Shown in pieces: positions 1-8,580 of a stretch of DNA of 64,000 nucleotides. The notes under the pieces were generated by a model, which worked only from the letters and a program-made list of their open reading frames with translations, was not told the DNA's origin and searched no databases. The DNA is from Tropheryma whipplei str. Twist (GTDB lineage Bacteria; Actinomycetota; Actinomycetes; Actinomycetales; Microbacteriaceae). The stretch's first letter is position 1, and each line of letters begins with the position of its first letter. The translations under genes were made by a program, and so were the position numbers. Location: positions 124,001 through 188,000 of the forward strand of contig NC_004572.3 of NCBI RefSeq assembly GCF_000007485.1, in the 5' to 3' direction.

Positions 1-1358
1 AGAGCACCTGTAAAGGGATCGATGGAAAGGGCATCAAGGCCATATGGCTTAGTCCTGATGGAGAATTTGAGGGCCTGGGAATCCAGGTTAGTTGGTATAG
101 CAGAGGTTATTGTGCCTGTGCTTGAGTCTATGGTTGTTGTTCCATAGGTAACACGTGGTGGTGTTACTACAGAGATAACTATGGTGGCTATGGCCTGAGA
201 GGGTTTGAGATCAAATAGTTTGGCAAGTTCTCCATAGTTCTGATGGGTGCGTACTGTTAGGGGGTATGTGTGGGCCTGCTGGGTCTTTGAGACAGTACCT
301 GAGATTCTCCCTGTTGTGGAGTTAAAGGAAAGTCCACTGGGTAGAGTGTATTTACCTTCTTCTATCTCTTGGCCGGGCTTTTTATCAGGCTTTTGGTCGG
401 TTAGGGTGTATGTAACATCTGGACCACCCAGGGTTCTGCCGGGAAAGGGGCGCTGGTCATATGAGACCTGTGAGCCGGGGCCAACAGATATATCAGCAGA
501 GTCAAGGGTGGGATGTTCCTGGACTATCATCTCCACTACTGCAACAATGTCATTTATTGTTGCGGTTGATCTCTTTGTGGAGTCCACTAGACCAAAGGTG
601 TAATATCCGGGTGCGGCTGTAACAGTGCCACCTAGAATACCCTGTACGGGGTTGACGAGTTGTAGACCCTGAGGAATGCTCAGTTGATTGTTATGCACGC
701 AGTCCACACCACGACATGCAGGTGGTCTTTGGGAAACGGTACCAAAGAGAGATAAACCGCCTGAGTATTGGGTCTTTAGAGCAGATGTTAGGGATGCTTC
801 ACCGCGTGTAACAAGGGTTACCGCATACTCATCATATACATGGAAGGTATATGATGCAGAGAGCACTGTGGATGAATCAGCTGACTTATATTCGGCAGTG
901 GCTGTATATGTCCCAGATACGTCACTGGTTAGGCTTCCCGGACTGACCTTTAGCCATCCTTTGTGATCACCTGAGTTCAGAAAGCTAACAGCTGATGGAT
1001 ATTTACCGGTGGCTGGTGTCGTAGATGAGGAGGAGGTAAAGGATATGGTTCCTGTTATCTTGTCTGGTCCTGCATATGTTTTTACGTATACATCTGTGCC
1101 AGATACATGTGTGGGTAGGTGGGTTTTCTCTGTGAAGTATGCTGCAAAGGCCTTTGCCTGTTCAGTGGTTGATATGTGCTTGGGGAGCCATATATCACGT
1201 CCCGGTAGGTCTACAGGTTGCTGGCTTGCCTCTTTAGTTTGCTCAGCAGCGTGTGTGTATGTCTGTGGGTTTATGTATAAGCCGGACGTTATAAGAGTTA
1301 CAGCAGTAAGCGATGCAACAACCGGCAGAACAGAATAGGTTTTTTTCGTATCAACCAT
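1..1358 (-). CDS. WiSP-like secreted surface protein, 3' end beyond window
   Basis: The minus strand is open from an ATG at 1358 to the window edge, giving the first 452 residues. The N-terminus MVDTKKTYSVLPVVASLTAV is a signal peptide with a hydrophobic core at about residues 10-27 and a plausible cleavage after THAA (about 38). The rest is rich in Ser/Thr/Gly and contains weak Ig-like repeats of the putative-Ig (PIG) type, for example LPSGLSFNSTTGRISGTVS and SIDPFTGAL. A good ribosome binding site (GAGGAAAG) lies just upstream. The gene starts only 49 bases behind rplI on the same strand, with no clear terminator between, so it may be co-transcribed with the ribosomal operon. Surface location and WiSP membership are inferred from architecture. 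Its leader differs from those of the other WiSP-like genes here. Confidence 0.8.
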   Translation of the reverse strand, partial: MVDTKKTYSVLPVVASLTAVTLITSGLYINPQTYTHAAEQTKEASQQPVDLPGRDIWLPKHISTTEQAKAFAAYFTEKTHLPTHVSGTDVYVKTYAGPDKITGTISFTSSSSTTPATGKYPSAVSFLNSGDHKGWLKVSPGSLTSDVSGTYTATAEYKSADSSTVLSASYTFHVYDEYAVTLVTRGEASLTSALKTQYSGGLSLFGTVSQRPPACRGVDCVHNNQLSIPQGLQLVNPVQGILGGTVTAAPGYYTFGLVDSTKRSTATINDIVAVVEMIVQEHPTLDSADISVGPGSQVSYDQRPFPGRTLGGPDVTYTLTDQKPDKKPGQEIEEGKYTLPSGLSFNSTTGRISGTVSKTQQAHTYPLTVRTHQNYGELAKLFDLKPSQAIATIVISVVTPPRVTYGTTTIDSSTGTITSAIPTNLDSQALKFSIRTKPYGLDALSIDPFTGA

Positions 1359-1407
1359 AACTTTCCTCATAATCAAAGCTTAGCAGGAGGGGGCGGAAGA
1401 AAATAGA

Positions 1408-1869
1408 CTACTCGGCATAAACAACAACATTTATATCAACCTTAACATTCGGGTGAAGCTTCACCTTGACGGTGTGTTCACCCAGAGTTTTTATGGGTGA
1501 ATCAATTTCAATCTTCCCCCTGTCAATTTTATGACCACTTGCACTAGACAAAACTTTCGCTATATTCGCCGCAGTAACAGACCCAAACAACCGGCCATCC
1601 TCTCCGGCATTTGCGGCAAGCCTTAACTCTCTTGTTACAGCCTCTTTTGCCAGGGTATTTGCAATATCGCGCGCCTCTTGTAGAGCAGCGGCCTCGCGCG
1701 CTCTTCTTGCAGCAGAGATGTCTCCAATATGTTTCTGCGCGCCCTCCGTCCACCTAACGGCCATTCCCTTTGGCACAAGATAGTTTCTGCTGTAACCAGC
1801 CTTTACCTCAACAACATCACCAACGGACCCAAGACCGTTGACATCCTGCACGAGAATCACTCTCGTCAT
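1408..1869 (-). CDS. rplI: 50S ribosomal protein L9
   Basis: The 153-residue product starts [20 protein letters not shown] and contains [13 protein letters not shown], the conserved N-terminal L9 domain that binds 23S rRNA. A long helix and a C-terminal domain (about residues 85-150) follow, ending in [12 protein letters not shown]. Length is normal for L9. The start overlaps the rpsR stop by 4 bases, so translation is probably coupled. It is the last ribosomal gene of the rpsF-ssb-rpsR-rplI operon; a WiSP gene follows 49 bases later. Confidence 0.97.
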   Translation of the reverse strand: MTRVILVQDVNGLGSVGDVVEVKAGYSRNYLVPKGMAVRWTEGAQKHIGDISAARRAREAAALQEARDIANTLAKEAVTRELRLAANAGEDGRLFGSVTAANIAKVLSSASGHKIDRGKIEIDSPIKTLGEHTVKVKLHPNVKVDINVVVYAE

Positions 1870-2117
1870 CTGCTTACACCGCTCTTAAAAGGTATAACGC
1901 CCATCTCTCTGGCATTCTTTATGGCCTTAGCTATCTGCCTCTGTTGTTGGATTGAGGCCCCTGTAACCCTGCGCGCCCTTATCTTACCTCTGTCGGACAA
2001 AAACCTTTTGAGAGATGCAAGATCCTTGTAATCAAGACCTTTGATACTCACGCGTTTCGGCGGCGCAACAACACTGTCAGCCTTAGGCTGTCGACGACCT
2101 TTTGCTCTATATCCCAT
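1866..2117 (-). CDS. rpsR: 30S ribosomal protein S18
   Basis: The 83-residue basic protein has the S18 core: [21 protein letters not shown] followed by [21 protein letters not shown]18 pairs with S6 on the platform of the small subunit; S6 is encoded two genes upstream. The N-terminal extension [14 protein letters not shown] is short and basic. It has no cysteines, so this is a zinc-free form. It lies between ssb and rplI and overlaps rplI by 4 bases. Confidence 0.97.
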   Translation of the reverse strand: MGYRAKGRRQPKADSVVAPPKRVSIKGLDYKDLASLKRFLSDRGKIRARRVTGASIQQQRQIAKAIKNAREMGVIPFKSGVSR

Positions 2118-2131
2118 GGATCAACCAACAA

Positions 2132-2692
2132 CTAGAAAGGAACTTCATCACTGTCAAAATCCTCATAAGATACATTATCTCCCACCAGAACTTTTTTATT
2201 TAACTCGTTTTTCCCGGCACCCTCGCCATTCTTCGCGTTTTCAGTAATTTCCTCACTACGTGTGGTGTGAGAGTCAATACCCTGACTGCCCTGAGAGTCA
2301 GCCCAAGGATCAGGAGACACACCATGCCCAGCCTGCGTGGCCCTCGAACATTTCGCTGTTGCGTACCGCAAAGTCGGGCCAATCTCATCAATTTCAAGCT
2401 CAACCGAAGTTCTGCGATCACCCTCTCTCGTTTCATAGTTTCGCTGCTTTAGCTTACCGACAGCTACAACTCGCATTCCCTTCGCAAGGGAGGCCGCGGC
2501 ATTAATGGCATACTCTCTCCACAGAATGCCACGAAGAAAAAGAGGTTCCCCATCCTTCCACTCGCCGGACTGTCTGTCGTACATGCGAGGGGTGCTTGCT
2601 ATGGTCATGTTGACGACAGCCGCCCCAGTTGCGGTGTACCTCAATTCCGGATCGGCTGTTAGATTGCCCACCACGGTAACGGTTGCATCCAC
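2132..2692 (-). CDS. ssb: single-stranded DNA-binding protein
   Basis: The 186-residue protein has an N-terminal OB fold (about residues 1-110, starting MDATVTVVGNLTADPELRYT), a low-complexity linker, and the acidic C-terminal tip DSDEVPF that recruits replication and repair partners. SSB coats single-stranded DNA during replication, recombination and repair. In this genome it would also take part in cassette recombination. It sits between rpsF and rpsR, the usual place in bacteria, and starts 3 bases behind the rpsF stop. Confidence 0.96.
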   Translation of the reverse strand: MDATVTVVGNLTADPELRYTATGAAVVNMTIASTPRMYDRQSGEWKDGEPLFLRGILWREYAINAAASLAKGMRVVAVGKLKQRNYETREGDRRTSVELEIDEIGPTLRYATAKCSRATQAGHGVSPDPWADSQGSQGIDSHTTRSEEITENAKNGEGAGKNELNKKVLVGDNVSYEDFDSDEVPF

Positions 2693-2695
2693 CCT

Positions 2696-2983
2696 TTATT
2701 TCCGTCCGACTCGCAAAAGTTTAGTACGTATAACATCCTCTGTCAGACGCATCTGCCTGCCAATCTCCGCGATCGACCCGGCATTTGCTAGAAACCTGAC
2801 AACAACACAAACCCCATCGTTGCGACCCTTTATCTCGTAAGCAAATTTCCGTATTCCCAGAACATCAAGATGCTTTACTGTAACCCCTTCGGGTTCGACT
2901 GGAGTAAAGAGGCTTCTAACACGAGACTCGGCCTCAGGCTCAAATTCAGACCCAAGGCTGACCAGCAGTTCGTATTCACGCAA
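2696..2983 (-). CDS. rpsF: 30S ribosomal protein S6
   Basis: The S6 fold begins at LREYELLVSLGSEF and contains VKHLDVLGIRKFAYEIKGR and a terminal LTEDVIRTKLLRVGRK. I place the start at the TTG of LREYEL (2983), giving 95 residues, the normal S6 size. The frame stays open upstream to 3157, but those residues do not look like S6. No strong ribosome binding site is visible before the TTG, so the start is uncertain. It is the first gene of the rpsF-ssb-rpsR-rplI operon; S6 binds S18 in the ribosome. Confidence 0.9.
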   Translation of the reverse strand: MREYELLVSLGSEFEPEAESRVRSLFTPVEPEGVTVKHLDVLGIRKFAYEIKGRNDGVCVVVRFLANAGSIAEIGRQMRLTEDVIRTKLLRVGRK

Positions 2984-3098
2984 AGGGGATCCCAACAAAC
3001 AAAAACCGAAGAAGAAGCAACTCCGCGACCGCACGGAGTGAGGCCATTTTAGCGCACACCTTACTGTATGCAAAATGGTGCTTTCGATACACCATATT

Positions 3099-3124
3099 TG
3101 GGTATCTTGTATGGGTATCTTGTA
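3099..3124. repeat. 13-bp tandem duplication
   Basis: The unit tgggtatcttgta occurs twice head to tail, followed by tgg of a third copy. It is intergenic and not a multiple of three. Confidence 0.95.
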
Positions 3125-3178
3125 TGGCGCCTTTGCAGTGTGTGCAGCGTACACCATGAATATCTCTTAGATGCACCC

Positions 3179-3210
3179 TTCTTGCAATGAGCATTTCTTG
3201 CAATGAGCAT
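3179..3210. repeat. 16-bp tandem duplication
   Basis: The unit ttcttgcaatgagcat occurs twice head to tail, perfectly, in the rpsF upstream region. Confidence 0.95.
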
Positions 3211-3360
3211 TGTCTCCTAACGCGCCTTCTTTCGTTGACGCAGATTCTCGTTAACACAGGCTTTTGTTGACGCAGGCGCAGTGAGGAGTTATCAGAAGAC
3301 AGTTCTTCAGGGATCAGGCAGATTAGGGTTTTTATTGGTGACCAGACCTTTGCCCCTTCT

Positions 3361-4278
3361 TCATCCCGTTAGCTTAGCTAGTAATGTTTTGTACTTTTTA
3401 TAAACAGTTTGAATAAGTTCCTGCGGAAGTCTCAGTGGGGTTATGTTTTGTGGGGTTATGTTTTTGCCAGAATTGCACTTTACCCAATCGCGCACAGCTT
3501 GCTTGTCAAAGCTATCCAATCTGCGTTCTATGGGCAAATCAAACTGCCCCCATGAATTGATATCCCAATATCTTGCCGAATCAGCTGTTAGCAGCTCGTC
3601 AGCAAGATACACTTTCCCTTCAGCTATGCCAAACTCAAACTTTGCGTCTGCAATAATAAGACCCTTGTTGCGTGCTATCTGTTCAGCGGTTGTGTAATAG
3701 TCCGTGCACATCTCTCTAAGTTGCTGCGCATGGCTCAAACCGATTGCATTTACAAGATCTTCATAGCGAACGGGCGTATCCTTTGTTCTACTTTTTGTCG
3801 TTGGGGTAAAAATTGGCCCGGGGAGCCTATCACCCTGGCGAAATTTTCCCTTTAGCTTGATCCCGTAAACCGTGTTGTTTTCGAGATAATCTGCCCATGC
3901 TGAGCCAGTTAAGTAACCCCTTATAACGAATTCAAATGGGATGATATCCATTTTCCTGCATATTGTTGACCTTTCTAGAATGTGGCTTGGAATGTGGCTT
4001 GCAAGGTCTCTATATAATTCTTGGTCGTAATTTTCCAGAAGATGATTTTCGGCAGGCAGTTTACGGAACCACCAATTGCTCATTTGTGTCAGCATGCGCC
4101 CCTTTTCGGGAATTTCGGGCTCTAAGACAAAGTCAAATGCGCTTACCCGGTTTGATGCAAACATTAGGAGGATGTTCTTGTATTGTCTATGGACATAAAG
4201 CTCACGGACCTTTCCTCCGCCTATATGAGACCAATCTGGCAGGTCGCGCGATTCTGGTATTTCAAGTTTTCTTGTCAT
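3361..4278 (-). CDS. purC: SAICAR synthase (phosphoribosylaminoimidazole-succinocarboxamide synthase)
   Basis: The 305-residue cytosolic enzyme joins aspartate to CAIR using ATP in purine synthesis. Visible family motifs are GGGKVRELY near the N-terminus (nucleotide-binding loop), EFVIRGYLTGSAW in the middle, and IIADAKFEFG towards the C-terminus. The length is normal. No other pur gene is adjacent. Two perfect tandem duplications lie inside the gene: 12 bp at 3978-4001 (giving S-H-I-P-S-H-I) and 15 bp at 3435-3464 (giving N-I-T-P-Q-N-I-T-P). Both are multiples of three and keep the frame. Confidence 0.96.
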   Translation of the reverse strand: MTRKLEIPESRDLPDWSHIGGGKVRELYVHRQYKNILLMFASNRVSAFDFVLEPEIPEKGRMLTQMSNWWFRKLPAENHLLENYDQELYRDLASHIPSHILERSTICRKMDIIPFEFVIRGYLTGSAWADYLENNTVYGIKLKGKFRQGDRLPGPIFTPTTKSRTKDTPVRYEDLVNAIGLSHAQQLREMCTDYYTTAEQIARNKGLIIADAKFEFGIAEGKVYLADELLTADSARYWDINSWGQFDLPIERRLDSFDKQAVRDWVKCNSGKNITPQNITPLRLPQELIQTVYKKYKTLLAKLTG

Positions 4279-4364
4279 TTGTAATCCGTCTAATGGTGGG
4301 ATTCGCTAACATATTACGATTCATGCTAACTCTCGATACGATTTATGACCACTGGGGTCATCTT

Positions 4365-4395
4365 ATGATATGCACGAGTCATGATATGCACGAGT
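4365..4395. repeat. 16-bp tandem duplication
   Basis: The unit atgatatgcacgagtc is followed at once by a second copy that differs only in its last base. It lies between purC and menB. Confidence 0.95.
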
Positions 4396-4510
4396 GCCCA
4401 CAGAAACAGGGGCTCTCATAAACATAGTACAGCGATAACAACGTACTCTGACAAAGGAACGTGCCCTGACAACGGAGTACCTTGGCCGTGACAATTTTCA
4501 TCATGCGCGG

Positions 4511-4532
4511 TGTAACAATGCGCATTGTTACA
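4511..4532. promoter_or_regulatory. perfect 22-bp palindrome, possible operator
   Basis: The half-site TGTAACAATGC is followed immediately by its exact reverse complement. There is no T-run, so it is not an intrinsic terminator. It lies between two divergent genes, which fits a dimeric repressor site. The arms contain the GTAAC/GTTAC half-sites that are also abundant in the surface-protein islands; the link is only suggestive. Confidence 0.5.
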
Positions 4533-4759
4533 AATGGTGTAACAAACACATGTTGCACACAGTACAGGGGATAGAGCAAAATATTTCGATACAGCCTATT
4601 ACCGTATGCGGTGACACCGCATGAAGGCACCCGATGATTGACTCAATGCGCTAAACACCACGCACAGATTTTGCCTTGTATGAGATAACCCCATAGTGAA
4701 TCACTGACGTAATTGAATCACAGTTATTTATCGGGTTTGTTATTCATCGGGTTTAATGT

Positions 4760-5677
4760 GTGGGTGAATCTAAAGGTGCTCCCACCTTTGATACACTCCA
4801 ACATGTGTTGCTTAGTGAGCTGTTTGACCCGGACCTTTGGGTGGCGCATGAGGGCTTCGAAGCTTGTGATGTAACGTATCACACAGCTCCTGGGGTTGCA
4901 CGTATTGCATTTAACAGACCAGAGATTAGAAATGCGTTTCGACCCGAAACTGTTGATCAGCTTTATGCTGCGCTAGATCATGCACGGGTCAGCGATAAGA
5001 TCGGTGCTGTTTTACTGACAGGCAATGGCCCATCCCCGCGCGACGGTATCCGTGCTTTTTGTGCAGGGGGCGATCAGAAAACACGCCGGAGGGATGGATA
5101 CGCATACAGCGATTCCCACCGTTCTTCGAGGATGCATATTCTTGAAGTCCAAAGACTGATTCGCTTTATGCCAAAGCCTGTTATTGCATTGGTAAACGGG
5201 TGGGCTGCGGGTGGTGGACATTCCTTGCACGTTGTGTGCGATCTCAGTATTGCAAGCCTTGAGCATGCCAAATTCAAGCAAACAGACGCAACTGTAGCAA
5301 GTTTTGACTCAGGTTTTGGAAGCGCCTATTTCGCCCGACAGGTCGGGCAGAAGTTTGCACGCGAGGTCTGTTTTCTTGCGGCAGAATATGACGCTAAAAC
5401 CGCTCTCGAAAAAGGTGCGGTTAATGCTGTGGTTGCGCATGAGTATCTTGAGCAGACCGGATACGAATGGGCCCGGAGGATTCTTGAGCAGTCACCGACT
5501 TCGATACGTATGTTTAAATACGCGCTAAATGCCGTTGATGATGGCCTGGTCGGACAGCAGATTTTTGCAGGCGAGGCCACACGCCTTGCGTATGCAACAG
5601 ATGAGTCAAAAGAAGGGCGTGACGCATTCCTCGAAAAACGTCGGCCAGACTGGTCAAGCTTTCCCTGGAGCTTCTAG
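4760..5677 (+). CDS. menB: 1,4-dihydroxy-2-naphthoyl-CoA synthase
   Basis: The 305-residue crotonase-fold enzyme closes the naphthoquinone ring in menaquinone synthesis. It shows the MenB signature FNRPEIRNAFRPETVDQLY, an oxyanion region with LLTGNGPSPRDGIRAFCAGGDQ, and NGWAAGGGHSLHVVCDLSIA. Length and order match actinobacterial MenB. The start is a GTG; no strong ribosome binding site is visible. menE follows one base later, making a menB-menE operon. Menaquinone would serve the respiratory chain. Confidence 0.95.
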   Translation: MGESKGAPTFDTLQHVLLSELFDPDLWVAHEGFEACDVTYHTAPGVARIAFNRPEIRNAFRPETVDQLYAALDHARVSDKIGAVLLTGNGPSPRDGIRAFCAGGDQKTRRRDGYAYSDSHRSSRMHILEVQRLIRFMPKPVIALVNGWAAGGGHSLHVVCDLSIASLEHAKFKQTDATVASFDSGFGSAYFARQVGQKFAREVCFLAAEYDAKTALEKGAVNAVVAHEYLEQTGYEWARRILEQSPTSIRMFKYALNAVDDGLVGQQIFAGEATRLAYATDESKEGRDAFLEKRRPDWSSFPWSF

Positions 5678-5678
5678 T

Positions 5679-6815
5679 ATGACCAAGGCTCTCATGCGGG
5701 GGCAAATTACACTTGACTCTGTAAAAAGAGTCCTTGAGGACGAGCGATTTGCTATTTGTGCGTCAGAAGAGCCTCTCTCATGCGGGGGCAAAATAATGGT
5801 CGACGATGCGGTTTGTCTCGTAATAAATACATCTGGATCAACCGCCTCGCCCAAGAGAGTTGCGTTTTCATCATCATCTCTTATGAACTCTGCTCGTGCG
5901 TGCTGCTCCGTTCTTGGCTATGGACAGTGGGTTTTGTGCTTACCAAAGCAATATACTGCCGGGGTGCGTGTGCTTGTACGATCCATTCTGTCTGGCACGA
6001 AACCAATAGATATTTCTGAGGATAGATTTTCCCCTGAAAATTTCATACATGCATGCCGGAGGTTATCTTGCTCGAATACCTTTACTGCACTTGTCCCAAC
6101 CCAGCTCAGTGCCCTTGTTAGGGTGGCAGAGGATGACAAAAACGTTGCAAAAGTTTTGAGTGGCTTTACGGGCGTTATTGTCGGAGGGCAGCATATTGCG
6201 CGATCACTGCTTGAAAGAAGCAGGTTGCTCGGGATCAATTTATTTACTTCATACGGGTTGACCGAAACTTTTGGTGGATGCGTTTACAATGGCCTTCCTC
6301 TTCCTGGAGTGCAGATACAGATTATTGACGGAAGGCCCGCAATCGCCTCCCCCAGTCTGGCGCTTGGGTATCTAAAAGAAAACGGGCAAATCGATGAAAC
6401 AGGATTTTTTTTTGACCGAGGTGAGCGGTGGTTTCACACAAATGATCTTGCCGTTATGAATCGGGGAAAATTGATAATCCACGGCCGGATCGACAGAGTT
6501 ATAAACAGTGGAGGGATGAAGCTTGACCTAAACGCTATCGAAACAGCTCTTAGATCTCTTGACTGCGTTGAGGATGCTGTTTTGCTGGGTGTTAAGTCGA
6601 AAAAATGGGGTCAGCAGTTCTGTGCGTTTATCGATATTGGTGATGTCACAAAGGCCGATAGGACTGATTGCCTGCAAAAAATAAACACCCTCCTTTCAAC
6701 CTTTGGCCGCGCGTGCCGATCTGGACAGATAAAGCTTATTCATCCAATACCCCGCACTTTTAGCGGTAAACCAGATCGAATTGCCCTACAAAGAGGATTA
6801 CAGAACAATATTTGA
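5679..6815 (+). CDS. menE: o-succinylbenzoate-CoA ligase
   Basis: An ANL-superfamily acyl-CoA synthetase of about 378 residues. The ATP-loop motif NTSGSTASPKRVAFSS lies near residue 50; GINLFTSYGLTETFGG is the A5-type motif; DLAVMNRGKLIIHGRIDRVINSGGMKL is the hinge region. It activates o-succinylbenzoate with ATP and CoA, the step before MenB. I chose the ATG at 5679, next to the menB stop. It is shorter than many homologues. A run of nine T at about 6405-6413 is a possible slippage spot. The stop codon lies inside a short duplicated segment (6801-6830). Confidence 0.9.
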   Translation: MTKALMRGQITLDSVKRVLEDERFAICASEEPLSCGGKIMVDDAVCLVINTSGSTASPKRVAFSSSSLMNSARACCSVLGYGQWVLCLPKQYTAGVRVLVRSILSGTKPIDISEDRFSPENFIHACRRLSCSNTFTALVPTQLSALVRVAEDDKNVAKVLSGFTGVIVGGQHIARSLLERSRLLGINLFTSYGLTETFGGCVYNGLPLPGVQIQIIDGRPAIASPSLALGYLKENGQIDETGFFFDRGERWFHTNDLAVMNRGKLIIHGRIDRVINSGGMKLDLNAIETALRSLDCVEDAVLLGVKSKKWGQQFCAFIDIGDVTKADRTDCLQKINTLLSTFGRACRSGQIKLIHPIPRTFSGKPDRIALQRGLQNNI

Positions 6816-6830
6816 GCAGAACAATATTTG
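6801..6830. repeat. 14-bp direct repeat at the menE stop, period 16
   Basis: cagaacaatatttg occurs at 6801-6814 and 6817-6830. The menE stop codon TGA falls at the end of the first copy. Confidence 0.9.
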
Positions 6831-7119
6831 CAAGGCCCAAATACCCGATCATCTCAGTGTGGGACGTTAGGCCATATCCATAATGCAACTACTGCTAGTA
6901 CTTTTTATGGGGAAGCCAAACAAGTGTATAAACCATTTCTCGACACTTTTGATCATTCGGGTGTACATTACGTGCGTTATTGCATTCTGCATGCCATCGC
7001 TCAAGATTCATGGCATATCAAATAGATGTTATAGCTGTTAAGTGCGTATCATTCCGGGCGGTATCAGATATGCATGTTTCATACGGATGCATGAATATTT
7101 CCCGTACACTGGGATACAC
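6831..7119. other. intergenic region before tRNA-Ser
   Basis: No gene, terminator or clear repeat is supported between menE and the tRNA. It should hold the tRNA promoter, but I cannot pick one with confidence. Confidence 0.5.
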
Positions 7120-7206
7120 GGTAGCGTGTCTGAGTGGCCGAAAGAGCGCGCCTCGAAAGCGCGTGAGCGCACCTGTGCTCCGTGGGTTCAAATCCCACCG
7201 CTACCG
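7120..7206 (+). tRNA. tRNA-Ser (anticodon CGA)
   Basis: The 87-base gene has a 7-bp acceptor stem (GGTAGCG/CGCTACC) with discriminator G, the anticodon stem-loop GCGCCTCGAAAGCGC with anticodon CGA, a long variable arm typical of serine tRNA, and a T-loop GTTCAAATC. The 3' CCA is not encoded. Confidence 0.97.
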
Positions 7207-7314
7207 TGGTGGTTATCAAATAACTGATGCAATCTCTAGACAGCAGCTCTCTAAATGTCGAACCGAATAAACGGCCGATTACGCGGAGCTCTTTGCGGGA
7301 AGTAGTCTTTACGG

Positions 7315-7995
7315 GTGAATGATCTAGTTGATACAACTGAAATGTACTTGAGGACAATTGTCAATCTCGAAGAAGAAGGTATTAGTCCGATAATAAAGGC
7401 CAGGATTTCTGAGCGTATCGGACACACGGCGCCAACTGTTTTTCAGACGATTGCGAGAATGCAGCGCGATGGGTTACTTGTTGTTTCTTCGAACAAAAGC
7501 CTGATCCTTACATCAAAGGGAAGGAAAATCGCGCTTTCCGTTGTACGCAAACATCGCCTGGCGGAGGTTCTTCTGCATGACGTGGTAGGCCTTGAATGGG
7601 AGCATATTCATTTGGAAGCTTGTCGCCTTGAACACGTTATGAGTGATCACCTCGAAGAGCACCTGCGAAGAATATTAAATAATCCATCTTTTACCACATA
7701 CGGAACACCAATTCCTCCAGCTGATAGTGATTTTGTAGAACCATTTCGTGATGTGATTTCTCTTTCACGGGCCGTTATTCGACAAAAAGCACGAAAACTG
7801 TCAGTGCGGTGTTTAGGTGAAATTGCGCAGCAGGACACTATTCTGCTATCTCAGCTTTCAAAGGCCGGATTGCGCCCGGGGGGATTGGGAAGTTTTATGG
7901 ATTCTCAGAACGGCATTTTGTCATGGACAAATTCGGGGAATAAGTTCATTATCTCGCATTACATCGCGGAGTGCATATTTGTAAATCAAAACTGA
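7315..7995 (+). CDS. DtxR/IdeR-family metal-dependent repressor
   Basis: 226 residues, the same length as diphtheria DtxR. The N-terminus DLVDTTEMYLRTI includes the metal-ligand Met. The winged helix (about residues 25-65, APTVFQTIARMQRDGLL) contacts DNA. ACRLEHVMSD (about 102-111) carries the Cys, Glu and His metal ligands. The C-terminal third fits the SH3-like domain. These proteins bind Fe(II) or Mn(II) and repress uptake and storage genes. The start is a GTG with only a weak ribosome binding site. It stands alone; its targets cannot be read from the window. Confidence 0.93.
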   Translation: MNDLVDTTEMYLRTIVNLEEEGISPIIKARISERIGHTAPTVFQTIARMQRDGLLVVSSNKSLILTSKGRKIALSVVRKHRLAEVLLHDVVGLEWEHIHLEACRLEHVMSDHLEEHLRRILNNPSFTTYGTPIPPADSDFVEPFRDVISLSRAVIRQKARKLSVRCLGEIAQQDTILLSQLSKAGLRPGGLGSFMDSQNGILSWTNSGNKFIISHYIAECIFVNQN

Positions 7996-8173
7996 CGCAT
8001 GTGCAGGCCCAACGAATAAAGGGACCTGGACATAAAGAGACCTAGGGTTGCAGTGTAACTGTAATAATGTATGTAATTGTAATAATGTAACTGCAATTCT
8101 GTGTATCTCGCGATATATCACCTGCTGAGCAACTGCGAATTGTGACTATACTGCGTCTGGTATACTCGGACGG

Positions 8174-8410
8174 GTGTCCTCGGTATGTCAGGTAACAGGG
8201 GCTTCGCCTGGTTTTGGGTACGCCGTGTCGCACTCCCACCGCCGCACTAAACGGCGGTTTGATCCGAATGTGCGTCGACGCACATTTTATGTGGCAACCC
8301 TTGGTAGGCGTGTTACCCTCAATGTATCCGTCAAGGGCCTCAGGTTAATTGACAAGCGCGGTATCGACGCGGTTGTGCGTGATCTTATCAAAAAGGGCGT
8401 TAAGCTCTAA
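8174..8410 (+). CDS. rpmB: 50S ribosomal protein L28
   Basis: 78 residues starting at [23 protein letters not shown], then [16 protein letters not shown] and a C-terminal [15 protein letters not shown]. This is the L28 pattern. It has a single Cys and no CxxC pairs, so it looks like a zinc-free form. The stop overlaps the rpmG start by one base. It is first in rpmB-rpmG-rpsN. Confidence 0.96.
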   Translation: MSSVCQVTGASPGFGYAVSHSHRRTKRRFDPNVRRRTFYVATLGRRVTLNVSVKGLRLIDKRGIDAVVRDLIKKGVKL

Positions 8411-8580
8411 TGGCAAGAAAACGGCAGGACGTTCGTCCGATTGTGAAACTCAAATCGACTGCCGGTACCGGTTTTACATATGTCACTCGCAAGAATCGTC
8501 GCAATGATCCTGATAGGATCGTTCTGAAGAAGTATGATCCTATTATTCGTCGCCACACGGAATTTCGCGAGGAGCGTTGA
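8410..8580 (+). CDS. rpmG: 50S ribosomal protein L33
   Basis: A 56-residue protein beginning [20 protein letters not shown] and containing [20 protein letters not shown], typical of L33. It has no cysteines, so it is the zinc-independent type. It starts inside the rpmB stop (TAATG) and its TGA overlaps no gene; rpsN begins at the next base. The tight packing implies coupled translation. Confidence 0.96.
   Translation: MARKRQDVRPIVKLKSTAGTGFTYVTRKNRRNDPDRIVLKKYDPIIRRHTEFREER

Larger units (their letters stand above)
2984..3360. other. intergenic region with short tandem duplications
   Basis: No gene is supported between rpsF and purC, both on the minus strand. The stretch should contain the rpsF promoter. 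It has a 13-bp unit repeated twice (3099-3124), a 16-bp unit repeated twice (3179-3210), and a 6-bp inverted repeat (ACTCCG/CGGAGT) near 3024-3043. I see no convincing sigma-70 promoter. Confidence 0.6.
4279..4759. other. divergent intergenic region purC/menB with palindrome
   Basis: This 481-base gap separates minus-strand purC from plus-strand menB, so both promoters should lie here. It holds a 16-bp tandem duplication (4365-4395), a perfect 22-bp palindrome (4511-4532), and the imperfect repeat TTATTTATCGGGTTTG / TTATTCATCGGGTTTA just before menB. No coding capacity is supported. Confidence 0.7.

Noticed and set aside
1-1338. Plus-strand open frames at 247-603, 688-966 and 1009-1338
   Set aside because: They are shadows of the minus-strand WiSP frame, which is open over the whole stretch and has a signal peptide and ribosome binding site.
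6405-6413. Run of nine T in menE as a phase-variation switch
   Set aside because: The gene is intact in frame on both sides, and an on/off switch in a menaquinone gene has no clear logic; noted only as a mutation-prone site.
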